Assembly: GCF_030818905.1 (NCBI RefSeq)
Contig: NZ_JAUTAZ010000001.1
Span: 2,852,001-2,916,000 of the forward strand
Length of the DNA: 64,000 nucleotides
From: Microbacterium sp. SORGH_AS_0888
GTDB taxonomy: Bacteria; Actinomycetota; Actinomycetes; Actinomycetales; Microbacteriaceae
Direction: 5' to 3'
This document shows, one piece after another, positions 8,838 through 17,615 of the stretch. Position numbers and translations under genes: made by a program. Under the pieces are notes generated by a model. That model was not told where the DNA came from and ran no database searches. It saw nothing but the letters and a program-made list of their open reading frames with translations. The stretch's first letter is position 1. Each line of letters begins with the position of its first letter.

Positions 8838-9872
8838 ATGCTCGACTTCTCCTCGCTCGACTCCGTGTCGGTGCTGCTGCTGTGGACCGCGGTCGCGATC
8901 TACGCGCTCGCCTTCATCGCCTACACGATCGACCTCTCGCGCCGCGGCGCGCAGGCCGTCGAGGCGCAGGATGCGCGTGTCCGCGAGCGCGAGCTCGTGG
9001 GTGCGGGCGCCGCCGATCCGGTCGCACAGGTGCGAGCCGAGGAGCAGGTGGCCGCGGCGTCCCTCACCGCGCGGGGCGGGGCGCGGCCGAGGCCGCTCTG
9101 GGCGCGGATCGGCACCTCGCTGACCTGGCTCGGCTTCCTCTTCCACGTCGGCGCAGATGTCACCCGCGGCATCGCGGCGGGACGCGTGCCGTGGTCCAAC
9201 ATGTACGAGTTCGCGATGACGGGGACGATGCTGATCGTCGCGGTGTACCTCGTGGTGCTGTTCTGGTACGACCTGCGATTCCTCGGGGCGTTCATCACGG
9301 GGATGATCGTGCTGCTGCTCGGCGCCTCGACGCTGTACTTCCACGTCGAGGTCACCCCGCTGGCCGACCCGCTCAAGAGCGTGTGGCTCGTCATCCACGT
9401 GTTCGTCGCGTCGCTGGCGACCGCGTTGTTCGCGCTCGCGTTCGGGCTCTCGGTCGTGCAGCTGCTGCAGTCGCGTCGCGAGCGCAAGGTGCAGGCCGCG
9501 GCGGCGACCGACGTGGCGGCGCGGGGGACGGGGCCGCGATTCCTCCGCATCCTGCCCTCCGCCGAGACCCTCGAGTCGCTCGCCTACCGGTTCGCGATCA
9601 TCGGCTTCATCTTCTGGACCTTCACGCTCATCGCCGGCTCGATCTGGGCCAACGACGCCTGGGGGCGGTACTGGGGCTTCGACACCAAAGAGGTGTGGAC
9701 GTTCGTCATCTGGGTGCTGTATGCGGGGTACATCCACGCGCGTGCGACGCGCGGCTGGCGCGGCACGCGCTCGGCGTGGCTGTCGATCATCGGCTTCACG
9801 GCGGTCATGTTCAACTTCACGATCGTGAACATGTTCTTCAAGGGCCTGCACGTCTACAGCGGCCTGTCCTGA
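8838..9872 (+). CDS. ccsB: c-type cytochrome biogenesis protein CcsB (ResC)
   Basis: A 344-residue polytopic protein with the tryptophan-rich haem-handling motif WGRYWGFDTKEVWTFVIW near residue 275 and conserved periplasmic histidines (for example VIHVF, YIHAR). It partners ResB in covalent haem attachment. A TAGACT hexamer at 8825-8830 lies seven bases before the ATG, so it may also be transcribed from its own leaderless promoter within the operon. A 150-bp gap with no visible gene follows. Confidence 0.93.
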   Translation: MLDFSSLDSVSVLLLWTAVAIYALAFIAYTIDLSRRGAQAVEAQDARVRERELVGAGAADPVAQVRAEEQVAAASLTARGGARPRPLWARIGTSLTWLGFLFHVGADVTRGIAAGRVPWSNMYEFAMTGTMLIVAVYLVVLFWYDLRFLGAFITGMIVLLLGASTLYFHVEVTPLADPLKSVWLVIHVFVASLATALFALAFGLSVVQLLQSRRERKVQAAAATDVAARGTGPRFLRILPSAETLESLAYRFAIIGFIFWTFTLIAGSIWANDAWGRYWGFDTKEVWTFVIWVLYAGYIHARATRGWRGTRSAWLSIIGFTAVMFNFTIVNMFFKGLHVYSGLS

Positions 9873-10025
9873 TCCCGATCGGTCGCCCGGTCGGAGCCGT
9901 GCATCGTGCCGTGCCGTCGTGCGGGGATCGTGGGCGACACGCCGGCCCGAGACATCCCTGCCCGGTGTGTCGTGCAGAATCCCCGCAGTTGCGGATGCGG
10001 GGCCGCGCGGAGGACAGGGCAGGGC

Positions 10026-12068
10026 TCAGGATGCGGCGAGCACGGCGCGGGCGGAGGTGCGCCGCCGCCGCGCCACCACGATCACGGTGGTCACGAGCGC
10101 CAGCACGGTCCACACGGCCAGGCCCACGAGCGCGGCACCGGTCCCGCCCGCGGGGGTGAGCGCGCCGAGCATCGCCGTGTAGGCGGGCCAGGTCGGCGCG
10201 AGCGTCGCCACGCCCGCCAGCGCCCCCGGCACGGTCGAGACCACGCCCGTCGCGACCGCGAGCGCGCCGATGACCGCAGCGATCCAGCGGCCGGCTCCGC
10301 CCAGCAGCGCCACGAGCGCCTGGTTCACGGCCGCGAACGCGATGCCCGCCACGACGCACACGGCGGCGAACAGCGACCAGTCGGCCCAGTCGTAGGATGC
10401 GGCGACCTGCACGACGGCCGCCACCAGGACGCCCTGGACGGCGCCCGCGATCGCGCCGGGGGCGAAGCCGCGCAGGGCGAGCAGCGCCGAGGGCGCCCGG
10501 CTCGTGAGCGCCGCCCCGCTCACCGCGCGGAACACGACGTAGGAGGCGAGGCCGCCGAACCACAGCACGAGCATCGCGAGCAGCGGGATCGCCGACGCCC
10601 CGAAGAGGTTCGTCGTCTCGCCCTGTGCGGCCACCGGGTCCGAGACGACCGTCGCGAGACTCTTCGCCTGCGCATCGCTGTAACGGGGGATCTGGGCGAC
10701 GGCCTGGTCGAGGCCGTCGGCGAGGGAGCTCGTGCCGGATGCCGCCTGCCGCGCCCCCGTCGCCAGCTGCGCGGCGCCGGAGGTGGCCTGCGAGGCGCCG
10801 TCCGCGAGCTGGGAGGCGCCGGCGGACAGCTGCGCCGCCCCCGTGGACAGGCCCGCGGCACCGTCCGCGAGCTGACCCACGCCGGCCGCGGCCTGCGTCG
10901 CGCCGCCCGCGAGCCCCTGCATGCCGGCGGCGATCTGGCGCTGCTGCGCGGCGAGCTCGGACAGCCCCGCCCCCAGCCGGGGGAGCTGGTTGAGGCCTTC
11001 GAGCCCCGTCGCGATGGTCCCCGCCTGATCGACGATCCCGGTCGCGGTGGACAGCGAGGCCTGCGCGTCCTGTGCCGCGCGCGTCAGTGCGGCGCACAGC
11101 TCGGGCGTCGTCGCCGGCTCGCAGTCCGCCGCGAGCGCCGAGAGCGAGTTCGCGGCATCCGTCAGCTGCCGGTTGATCTGCGCACTGTCGGCTGCGACGT
11201 CCTTCGCCGTGTCGATGACCTGCTGCGGAACCTGCGGCATGTCCTGCGGCACCTGGTCGGCGACCTGCTGCAGGGCGTCCGCGATGTCGCTCGACCCGCT
11301 CGCGAGCGTCTGCGCGCCGCCCGCCCACGCGGACAGGCCGCCCGCGGCCTGGGTCGCCCCGGTCGCCAGCCGGGATGCGCCGTCGGAGAGCTGCGACGCC
11401 CCGCCGGCCAGCTGCGAGGCGCCCGTCGAGAGGTCCCCGACGCCGCTCGCGAGCGCATCGGCCCCGGTGCCGAGCTGCGACGTGCCCGCGGCCAGCTCGT
11501 GCGCCCCCGAGGCCGCCTGCCCGAGCTTGTCGCCGAGCGTCGTGAAGCCGAGCAGCACGTTCTCCAGGTACACCTGTGACAGCTGCTGCCCCATGAGGGA
11601 TGCCGCGGCCTGCGTGATCTGGGCGGTGATGGCGTCGTCGACGACCTTCGCGTCGGTGGCCGTCTGCACCTGGATCGTCGCCTGCTGCGGGGAGCTCCCC
11701 GCGGTCGAGGTCGCGGCGGCGGAGAAGTCCTCCGGGATCGTGACGACCGCGCTGTACGTGCCGTCGGCCAGTCCCGACGCCGCATCCGAGCTGTTCGAGA
11801 TGACCCAGGTGAGATTGCTCGGCTGCGTGTCCGAGCCCTTCACGAGCCCGGCGGTCAGCTGGCGGCCGAGCGGGGCGAGCTGCCCGTTCACGGTGACCGG
11901 TGCGTCGTCGTTGACGATGGCGGCCGTCATGTTCTCGAGCCGGTCGGCCGGATTGTAGAGAGCCGTGACCAGCAGCGCCCCGATCACGACGGGAAGCAGC
12001 AGCACCCCGACGATCGTCAGCCACGTGACCGGCCGGCGTGTGCGGGAGCGTTCCACGGGAAGGGTCAT
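10026..12068 (-). CDS. YhgE/Pip domain-containing membrane protein
   Basis: A 680-residue protein starting at MTLPVERSR, with one N-terminal transmembrane helix (VTWLTIVGVLLLPVVIGALL), the Pip-type NPADRLENMTAAIVNDDAPV region split across residues 37-56, a long central run of heptad-like LADGASQ/LATGA repeats, and five to six C-terminal transmembrane segments. It resembles phage infection protein and ABC-2-type membrane proteins. The ATG overlaps the stop of the MMPL gene by 4 bp, so the two form one operon; export of a shared lipid or polymer is possible but unproven. The low-complexity repeats make alignment unreliable there. Confidence 0.88.
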   Translation of the reverse strand: MTLPVERSRTRRPVTWLTIVGVLLLPVVIGALLVTALYNPADRLENMTAAIVNDDAPVTVNGQLAPLGRQLTAGLVKGSDTQPSNLTWVISNSSDAASGLADGTYSAVVTIPEDFSAAATSTAGSSPQQATIQVQTATDAKVVDDAITAQITQAAASLMGQQLSQVYLENVLLGFTTLGDKLGQAASGAHELAAGTSQLGTGADALASGVGDLSTGASQLAGGASQLSDGASRLATGATQAAGGLSAWAGGAQTLASGSSDIADALQQVADQVPQDMPQVPQQVIDTAKDVAADSAQINRQLTDAANSLSALAADCEPATTPELCAALTRAAQDAQASLSTATGIVDQAGTIATGLEGLNQLPRLGAGLSELAAQQRQIAAGMQGLAGGATQAAAGVGQLADGAAGLSTGAAQLSAGASQLADGASQATSGAAQLATGARQAASGTSSLADGLDQAVAQIPRYSDAQAKSLATVVSDPVAAQGETTNLFGASAIPLLAMLVLWFGGLASYVVFRAVSGAALTSRAPSALLALRGFAPGAIAGAVQGVLVAAVVQVAASYDWADWSLFAAVCVVAGIAFAAVNQALVALLGGAGRWIAAVIGALAVATGVVSTVPGALAGVATLAPTWPAYTAMLGALTPAGGTGAALVGLAVWTVLALVTTVIVVARRRRTSARAVLAAS

Positions 12069-14854
12069 GCGAGCACCTCGCTCGGGGTGTGGGCGGGAAG
12101 GGGAGACGGCAGCTCCAGCGTGCCGATCTCGGCGAAGCGGGCATCGGCCAGCAGGGACACGATCGGCTGGGCGCGGCGGCCCGTCGCGACGATCGTGAGC
12201 GACGCGTCGCCGTCCGTACGGCTTCGCAGCAGCGCGGCGTCGCGGAGGGCGACGACGGCCTGCTCGCGCAGATCGTCGTCGAGCAGGTCGAGACCGTCGA
12301 CGACGACCGTGCGAACGCGGCCGCGCAGGGCGCGGCGCAGTCGTCCGATCGAGTCGGGGGTGCCGTCCAGCAGCGCGACGCCGACGTGCGAGCGGACCCA
12401 CGCGGCGCGGCCGGGGAGCAGATGCCCCGCGACCCGCAGGCGGCCGCCGGCCGGGTCGATGCGCCCGGCCGCCATGAGCGCGAACACCCGCGCCGGCCGC
12501 CGCTCGCCCGTCACCACGAGGCTCGCGCCCGGATCCACGCGGAAGGTGACCGGGTCGAACGCGAGGCGGTCGGCATCCGGTCGCAGCCCCGTGGCGCGTA
12601 CCGTGACCTCCTCGCCCACGAGGGCCGCCGGACGCTCCGGCCACGCCCTCAGCGCCAGCTCGCGCTCGACCGCCTCGCCCTCGATGTCGAAGTGGGGCAG
12701 CGTCCGTTCCAGCCAGGCAGGCATCCACCAGGCCTTGTCGCCGAGCAGGGTCATGACGGCCGGCACGAGGGTCATGCGCACGAGGAACGCGTCGATGAGG
12801 ATGCCGCTCGCCAACCCGAGGGCGATGGGTTTGAGGCTCGAGTCGCCCTCCGGGACGAACGCCGCGAACACGGCGAACATGATGACGCCGGCCGCGGTCA
12901 CGACGCGCGCGGACGCCGAGAAGCCGCTGCGGACGGCGGCGACCGCCGTCTCGCGTTCACCGCGGCCGCCGCGCGCGCGGCGCGTGTGCACGAAGTCCTC
13001 GCGCATCCGCGAGACGAGGAACACCTCGTAGTCCATCGCCAGCCCGAAGAGCACGCCCATGAGCACGATGGGCATGAAGCTGATGACCGGGCCCACCCGG
13101 GTGACGTGGAGCGCATCGGCGAACCAGCCCCACTCGAACACGGCGGCGACGACCCCGAACGACGCCAGGACCGAGAGCAGATAGCCGAGGGCCGCTTTGA
13201 CGGGCACCCAGATCGAGCGGAACACGATCATGAGCAGCAGCAGCGAGAGTCCCACGACGAAGACGCCGAACGGCAGGAGCGCCTGGGACAGTCGGTCGGA
13301 GATGTCGATGGCGACGGCGGTGAACCCCGTGACCGTGAGGTCGACGCCGTACTGGGCCAGCAGCCGGTCGTGCTGGGCGCGCAGCTCGCGCACGAGGGCG
13401 GCGGTCGCGGGGTCGTCGGGCGCCGTCGTCGGCACGATCTGCACGATTCCGGTGTCGGCGGTCTCGTTGGGGGTCGCGAGGGCGACCTCCTTCACGCCGG
13501 GCAGGTTTGCGACGTCCGTGCCGATCTCGTCCATGAGGGCGACCGGGTCGGTGGAGGTCACGATCGTGCCGGTCATGATGAGCGGCCCGTTGGCTCCGGG
13601 CCCGAAGTGCTCGGCCGTGAGGTCGTAGGTGATGCGGGCCTGATCGTCCTTCGGCAGCTGCCCCGCGTTCGGGAGCGCCAGGGCCAGGCTTCCGGCGGGG
13701 ATCGCGACGATCCCGAGCAGCGCCACGATCGACACGGTCGTCACGACCGGATGACGGGTCACGAGCATGACCCATCGGTGCGCGAAGCCGCGCCGAGGGG
13801 AGGATGCGGCATCCTTCTTCGCGCGCCGGCGCCAGCCGACGACCCTGCCCTTCACGAACCCGAGGAGGGCGGGTGTGAGGGTGACGGCCACCGCGACCGC
13901 GAGGGCCACCGCGACGGCCGCGGCGACGCCCATCGTGGTGAGGAACGGGATGCCCGCGAACGAGAGCCCGATGAGGGCGATGAGCACCGTGATGCCGGCG
14001 AAGACGACGGCCGAGCCGGCGGTCCCGGTCGCGCGGGCGACCGATTCCTGCGGGTCGACGCCGGATCTGACCTGGTCCTGGTGTCTCGCGATGATGAACA
14101 GCGCGTAGTCGATGCCGACGGCGAGCCCGAGCATGAGCGCGAGCAGCGGCGTCGTCGAGGAGACGTCGGTGAACGCGGTGGCGCAGAAGATGAGCGCCAT
14201 CGAGAGGCCGACTCCGAGCACGGCCGTGGCGAGCGGGAGGCCCGCGACGACGAAGGAGCGGAACGTGACGATCAGCACGACGAGCGCGATGACGAGCCCG
14301 ATCGCCTCGGTGATCGAGACCCCCGGGACCGAGATCGCGAACAGGTCGCCGCCCAGCGCCACCTGGGAGCCGGCGGGAAGCTCGGCCCGCAGGCCGTCCA
14401 CGATCCCGCTCAGCGCGTCCACGGTGGCCTGCGGGACGCTGGTGGACTGTCCGTCGAACTGCAGGCGCACGATCGCCGCGTCGCCGTCGTCGGAGATCCC
14501 GCCCGTGACCTGCGCGCTGTAGGGGCTCGTGACGGCGAGCACTCCGTCGAGCGCCTCGATGCGGCTGATCGTGTCGGCGATCGGGGTCTCGTAGGCGCTG
14601 TCGGTGACCGCGCCGCCCGGTGCGGCGACGACGACGAACTGCGCGCTCGTGCCCGACACCTGCGGGAACGTGCGGTCCAGCTGCTGGAGGCCGGCCTGCG
14701 ACTCGGTGCCGGGGATCGTGAAGGTGTTGTTCGTCCCCTGGCCGAAGACCGCCGCGCCGGCGCCCGCCAGGACGAGGACGATGAGCCAGGAGGCGAGCAC
14801 GCGCCACGGGTGACGGAACGACCACTGGCCGAGCGAGTACAGGAGAGTGGACAC
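12065..14854 (-). CDS. MMPL/RND-type exporter with a C-terminal degenerate ABC ATPase-like domain
   Basis: About 929 residues from GTG 14854 (VSTLLYSLGQWSFRHPW). Two MMPL repeats each have a transmembrane bundle and an extracytoplasmic domain; GIDYALFIIARHQD and AMDYEVFLVSRMRED carry the conserved RND acidic/Tyr motifs. After the last helix about 190 residues resemble an ABC nucleotide-binding domain (FDPVTFRVDPGASLVVTGE, GGRLRVAGHLLPGRAAWVRS) but lack a Walker A lysine (GERRPARVF) and an LSGGQ signature. The open frame extends further upstream, but the MMPL family begins here. It is divergent from a TetR gene. Confidence 0.88.
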   Translation of the reverse strand: MSTLLYSLGQWSFRHPWRVLASWLIVLVLAGAGAAVFGQGTNNTFTIPGTESQAGLQQLDRTFPQVSGTSAQFVVVAAPGGAVTDSAYETPIADTISRIEALDGVLAVTSPYSAQVTGGISDDGDAAIVRLQFDGQSTSVPQATVDALSGIVDGLRAELPAGSQVALGGDLFAISVPGVSITEAIGLVIALVVLIVTFRSFVVAGLPLATAVLGVGLSMALIFCATAFTDVSSTTPLLALMLGLAVGIDYALFIIARHQDQVRSGVDPQESVARATGTAGSAVVFAGITVLIALIGLSFAGIPFLTTMGVAAAVAVALAVAVAVTLTPALLGFVKGRVVGWRRRAKKDAASSPRRGFAHRWVMLVTRHPVVTTVSIVALLGIVAIPAGSLALALPNAGQLPKDDQARITYDLTAEHFGPGANGPLIMTGTIVTSTDPVALMDEIGTDVANLPGVKEVALATPNETADTGIVQIVPTTAPDDPATAALVRELRAQHDRLLAQYGVDLTVTGFTAVAIDISDRLSQALLPFGVFVVGLSLLLLMIVFRSIWVPVKAALGYLLSVLASFGVVAAVFEWGWFADALHVTRVGPVISFMPIVLMGVLFGLAMDYEVFLVSRMREDFVHTRRARGGRGERETAVAAVRSGFSASARVVTAAGVIMFAVFAAFVPEGDSSLKPIALGLASGILIDAFLVRMTLVPAVMTLLGDKAWWMPAWLERTLPHFDIEGEAVERELALRAWPERPAALVGEEVTVRATGLRPDADRLAFDPVTFRVDPGASLVVTGERRPARVFALMAAGRIDPAGGRLRVAGHLLPGRAAWVRSHVGVALLDGTPDSIGRLRRALRGRVRTVVVDGLDLLDDDLREQAVVALRDAALLRSRTDGDASLTIVATGRRAQPIVSLLADARFAEIGTLELPSPLPAHTPSEVLA

Positions 14855-14897
14855 CGGCGGCTCCGAGGGAGGGATGGCGCGGCGAGGCCGCACGACT

Positions 14898-14932
14898 CGA
14901 TACACAACCGTATCGGATACGAGCGTGTATCG
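14898..14932. promoter_or_regulatory. Nested palindromic operator between MMPL exporter and TetR gene
   Basis: Outer arms CGATACAC (14898-14905) and GTGTATCG (14925-14932) and an inner palindrome CGTATC-G-GATACG (14909-14921) share one centre at 14915. This dyad-within-dyad fits binding of TetR-family dimers. It lies 43 bp upstream of the exporter start and 59 bp upstream of the TetR start, so it can repress both. This is inferred from symmetry and position. Confidence 0.75.
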
Positions 14933-14991
14933 TATGGACACGTCGCCCGCCCTTCCTGGGTATCGGGTGGGAGGCGGACCAGGAGGAGCCG

Positions 14992-15621
14992 ATGACGGAG
15001 ACGGCGACGCGAAGCCGCGAGAACACGCGCGCACGGCTGGTAGAGGCGGCATCCCTCGTCTTCGCCGAGTCGGGTGTCGAAGGCGCGTCGGTCGAGGCGA
15101 TCTGCGAGCGCGCGGGCTTCACGCGGGGTGCGTTCTACTCCAACTTCGGCTCGAAGGCCGAGCTCCTGTTCGCACTCGTCCAGCAGCTGGCCGAGGAGAA
15201 GGTCGCCCGCATCGGTGTCCGGGTGCGGGAGATGGATGTCGACGGTCCGGGGCGCCTCGGCCCGGCGGAGGTCGTCGCCCAGGTCCGGGAGATCGCGGCG
15301 GAGAACCGCGCCACGGTGGTGCTGATGAACGAGCTCCGCGTCCAGGCGATGCGCGATGCGGAGCTGGCGCGGGCCTACCTGGCGCTCGAGGACGCGATGA
15401 ACGAGCGGATCGCGGAGATCATCACCGACATCGTCCGCATCCACGGGCTGCGGCTGCGGCTGCCCGCGCTCGAAGCGGCACGACTGCTCCAGATGAACTG
15501 GAACGCGACCGCGGCGCTGGCGGCCATCGCGAGGCTCGACGACGCGGACGCGCAGCGGCTTCTGACCGAGCGCACCGCGACGCTCGCCGCGGCGCTGGCG
15601 GAGGGCGACGCGGACGGCTGA
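14992..15621 (+). CDS. TetR/AcrR family transcriptional regulator
   Basis: A 209-residue regulator with an N-terminal helix-turn-helix (about residues 15-60; VEAICERAGFTRGAFYSNFG) typical of TetR proteins, and an all-helical ligand domain. A good ribosome site (GGAGGAG) stands before the ATG. Being divergent from the MMPL-Pip operon with a strong palindrome in between, it most likely represses that operon and itself, released by an unknown, probably lipophilic, ligand. Confidence 0.9.
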   Translation: MTETATRSRENTRARLVEAASLVFAESGVEGASVEAICERAGFTRGAFYSNFGSKAELLFALVQQLAEEKVARIGVRVREMDVDGPGRLGPAEVVAQVREIAAENRATVVLMNELRVQAMRDAELARAYLALEDAMNERIAEIITDIVRIHGLRLRLPALEAARLLQMNWNATAALAAIARLDDADAQRLLTERTATLAAALAEGDADG

Positions 15622-15631
15622 CGACGCCGGA

Positions 15632-16630
15632 TCAGCGTCCGGACGCCGCCAGCGCCGCGTGGCAGCGTCCGAGCCGCTCGAGCCACCACGCCGTGCGGTC
15701 GGCGGGGGCGGCGAACGCATCGAGCAGATCGGTGTCGGGCGTGCTGCGGCGCACCGCGATCGCACCGTCGACGGCCCGCAGCGGGTCGTGCGCGACATCC
15801 TGTGCGAGCAGCGACGAGGTGCCCAGGCCGCAGTCGTAGTCGAGCTCGGGCAGCGCCGCCGCCAGTGCGAGCCCCATCCCGAGGCCGACCGAGGTGTCGA
15901 GGGCGCTCGAGACCACGGCGGGCAGTCCCGCGCGGGCCACGATGTCGAGCGCACGCCGCACACCGCCGAGCGGTGCCGCCTTCACGACGAGGATGTCGGC
16001 GGCTCCCGAGCGGGCGACGTGCAGCGGGTCCTCGGCCTTGCGCACGCTCTCGTCGGCCGCGATCGGGATGCCGAGGTGCGCGATCCGCTCGCGCAGCTCG
16101 GCGAGCTCGGCGACGCTCGCGCACGGCTGCTCCACGTACTCCAGGTCGAACTCGGCGAGCGCGTGCACCGCGCGGTCGGCCTCGTCGAGGTTCCAGCCGG
16201 CGTTCGCGTCGATCCGGATGCGTCCGGCCGGCCCCAGCTCACGGCGCACCGCGCGCACCCGCGCCACGTCGTCGGCGAGCTCCTGGCCGGACTGCGCGAC
16301 CTTCACCTTGGCGGTTCGGCAGCCGTGGAAGCGTGCGATGACCCCGGGCACGGATGCCGCCGACACCGCGGGGACCGTGGCGTTCACCCGCACGTGCGTG
16401 CGCGCGGCGGCGGGCTGCGGCATCCAGCCGAAATCGATCGCGGCGGCCAGCCAGGCGGCGGCCTCGGCGTCGTCGTACTCGACGAAGGGGGAGAACTCGG
16501 TCCACCCCTCGGGGCCGTCCAGCAGGAGCGCCTCGCGCACGTCGATGCCGCGGAACCGGGTGTGCAGCGGGAGTGCGACCACGCGCGCCGTCTCGCGCAG
16601 CTCCTCGAGCGACGGGATCAGCGCCCTCAT
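15632..16630 (-). CDS. menC: o-Succinylbenzoate synthase
   Basis: A 332-residue enolase-superfamily protein. KVKVAQSG holds the catalytic Lys pair region, IRIDANAGWN the first metal Asp, then EYVEQPC (Glu), AADES (Asp) and VVKAAPLGG (Lys). It dehydrates SHCHC to o-succinylbenzoate in menaquinone synthesis. ATG 16630 fits the family N terminus; upstream sequence in frame is low complexity. It is separated from the other men genes by the iron uptake operon. Confidence 0.9.
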   Translation of the reverse strand: MRALIPSLEELRETARVVALPLHTRFRGIDVREALLLDGPEGWTEFSPFVEYDDAEAAAWLAAAIDFGWMPQPAAARTHVRVNATVPAVSAASVPGVIARFHGCRTAKVKVAQSGQELADDVARVRAVRRELGPAGRIRIDANAGWNLDEADRAVHALAEFDLEYVEQPCASVAELAELRERIAHLGIPIAADESVRKAEDPLHVARSGAADILVVKAAPLGGVRRALDIVARAGLPAVVSSALDTSVGLGMGLALAAALPELDYDCGLGTSSLLAQDVAHDPLRAVDGAIAVRRSTPDTDLLDAFAAPADRTAWWLERLGRCHAALAASGR

Positions 16631-16692
16631 GCGCCCGTCCCCCCTCCTGCATGTCCTAGTTTGCACCGCTTGGGGCGGCCCTGAGCGGTCAC

Positions 16693-16724
16693 AACTGGGA
16701 CACCGACCGTTCGAAAGTGGGACA
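16693..16724 (+). repeat. Short direct repeat in menC / LLM-oxidoreductase intergenic region
   Basis: AACTGGGACA (16693-16702) and AAGTGGGACA (16715-16724) repeat at a 22-bp interval inside the 187-bp gap between menC and the next gene. This might be the relic of a transposable element end or a binding site; no open reading frame accompanies it. Confidence 0.3.
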
Positions 16725-16817
16725 TGGTCATGGAGCCATCCTGCCGCAGGGGCAGGGGCAGGGGATGGCGGGGCGGGGGCAGAGGACGGCGGGGCGGGAG
16801 GGCAATAGGCTGAAGCC

Positions 16818-17612
16818 ATGCCTCTTCTGGACACACCGGTGCGCCTCGGCGTGCAGATCGAACCGCAGCAGGTCGCCTACGCCGACATCCGCGAGGCCGT
16901 CGTCCGGCTGGAGGAGATGGGCGTCGACATCCTCTTCAACTGGGATCACTTCTTCCCGCTCCACGGCGGCCCCGACGGTCCCCACTTCGAGTCCTGGACG
17001 ATGCTCGCGGCCTGGGCCGAGCAGACCGAGCGCGTCGAGTTCGGCGCCCTCGTCAACTGCAACGGCTACCGCAACGCCGATCTGCAGGCCGACATGGCCC
17101 GCACGATCGACCACATCAGCGCGAAGGGCGGCGAGGGGCGCTTCATCTTCGGCACCGGCTCCGGATGGTTCGAGCGCGACTACCAGGAGTACGGCTACGA
17201 GTTCGGCACGGCCGGCTCGCGGCTCGACGAGCTCGCCGTGGGCCTCGGCCGCATCGAGTCCCGGTGGGAGCGCCTCAACCCGCCGCCGACGCGCCGCATC
17301 CCGATCCTCATCGGAGGCGCGGGGGAGAAGAAGACGCTTCGGATCGTCGCCGGTCACGCCGACATCTGGCACAGCTTCGTCGCGCCCGACGCGCTCGCGC
17401 ACAAGCTCGACGTGATCGCCGGCTGGGCGGATGTCGACGGGCACGACGTGTCGCGCCTGATCGTGTCGAGCGAGCTCAAGGGCCGTGACACGGACACCGC
17501 CGACGCGCTCCACGACGCGGGGGCGCGGCTGTTCACGCTCGGCTTCGGCGGCCCCGAGTGGGACTTCGGCCTCGTGCAGCGCTGGCTCGACTGGCGCGAC
17601 CGCAAGAACTGA
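16818..17612 (+). CDS. LLM class (F420-dependent type) oxidoreductase
   Basis: A 264-residue luciferase-like TIM-barrel protein: LGVQIEPQQVAYADIREAV at the N terminus, FNWDHFFPL near residue 40, and the GTGSGWFERDYQEYGYEFG signature of F420-dependent family members, followed by IPILIGGAGEKKTLRI. The substrate is unknown. A TAGGCT hexamer at 16806-16811 precedes the ATG by six bases. It is convergent with the ABC operon, with only 3 bp between stops. Confidence 0.88.
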   Translation: MPLLDTPVRLGVQIEPQQVAYADIREAVVRLEEMGVDILFNWDHFFPLHGGPDGPHFESWTMLAAWAEQTERVEFGALVNCNGYRNADLQADMARTIDHISAKGGEGRFIFGTGSGWFERDYQEYGYEFGTAGSRLDELAVGLGRIESRWERLNPPPTRRIPILIGGAGEKKTLRIVAGHADIWHSFVAPDALAHKLDVIAGWADVDGHDVSRLIVSSELKGRDTDTADALHDAGARLFTLGFGGPEWDFGLVQRWLDWRDRKN

Positions 17613-17615
17613 CGA

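Noticed and set aside
16680..16730. Insertion sequence end
   Set aside because: Two TGGGACA direct repeats only; no inverted termini or transposase fragment is visible, so listed only as a short repeat.
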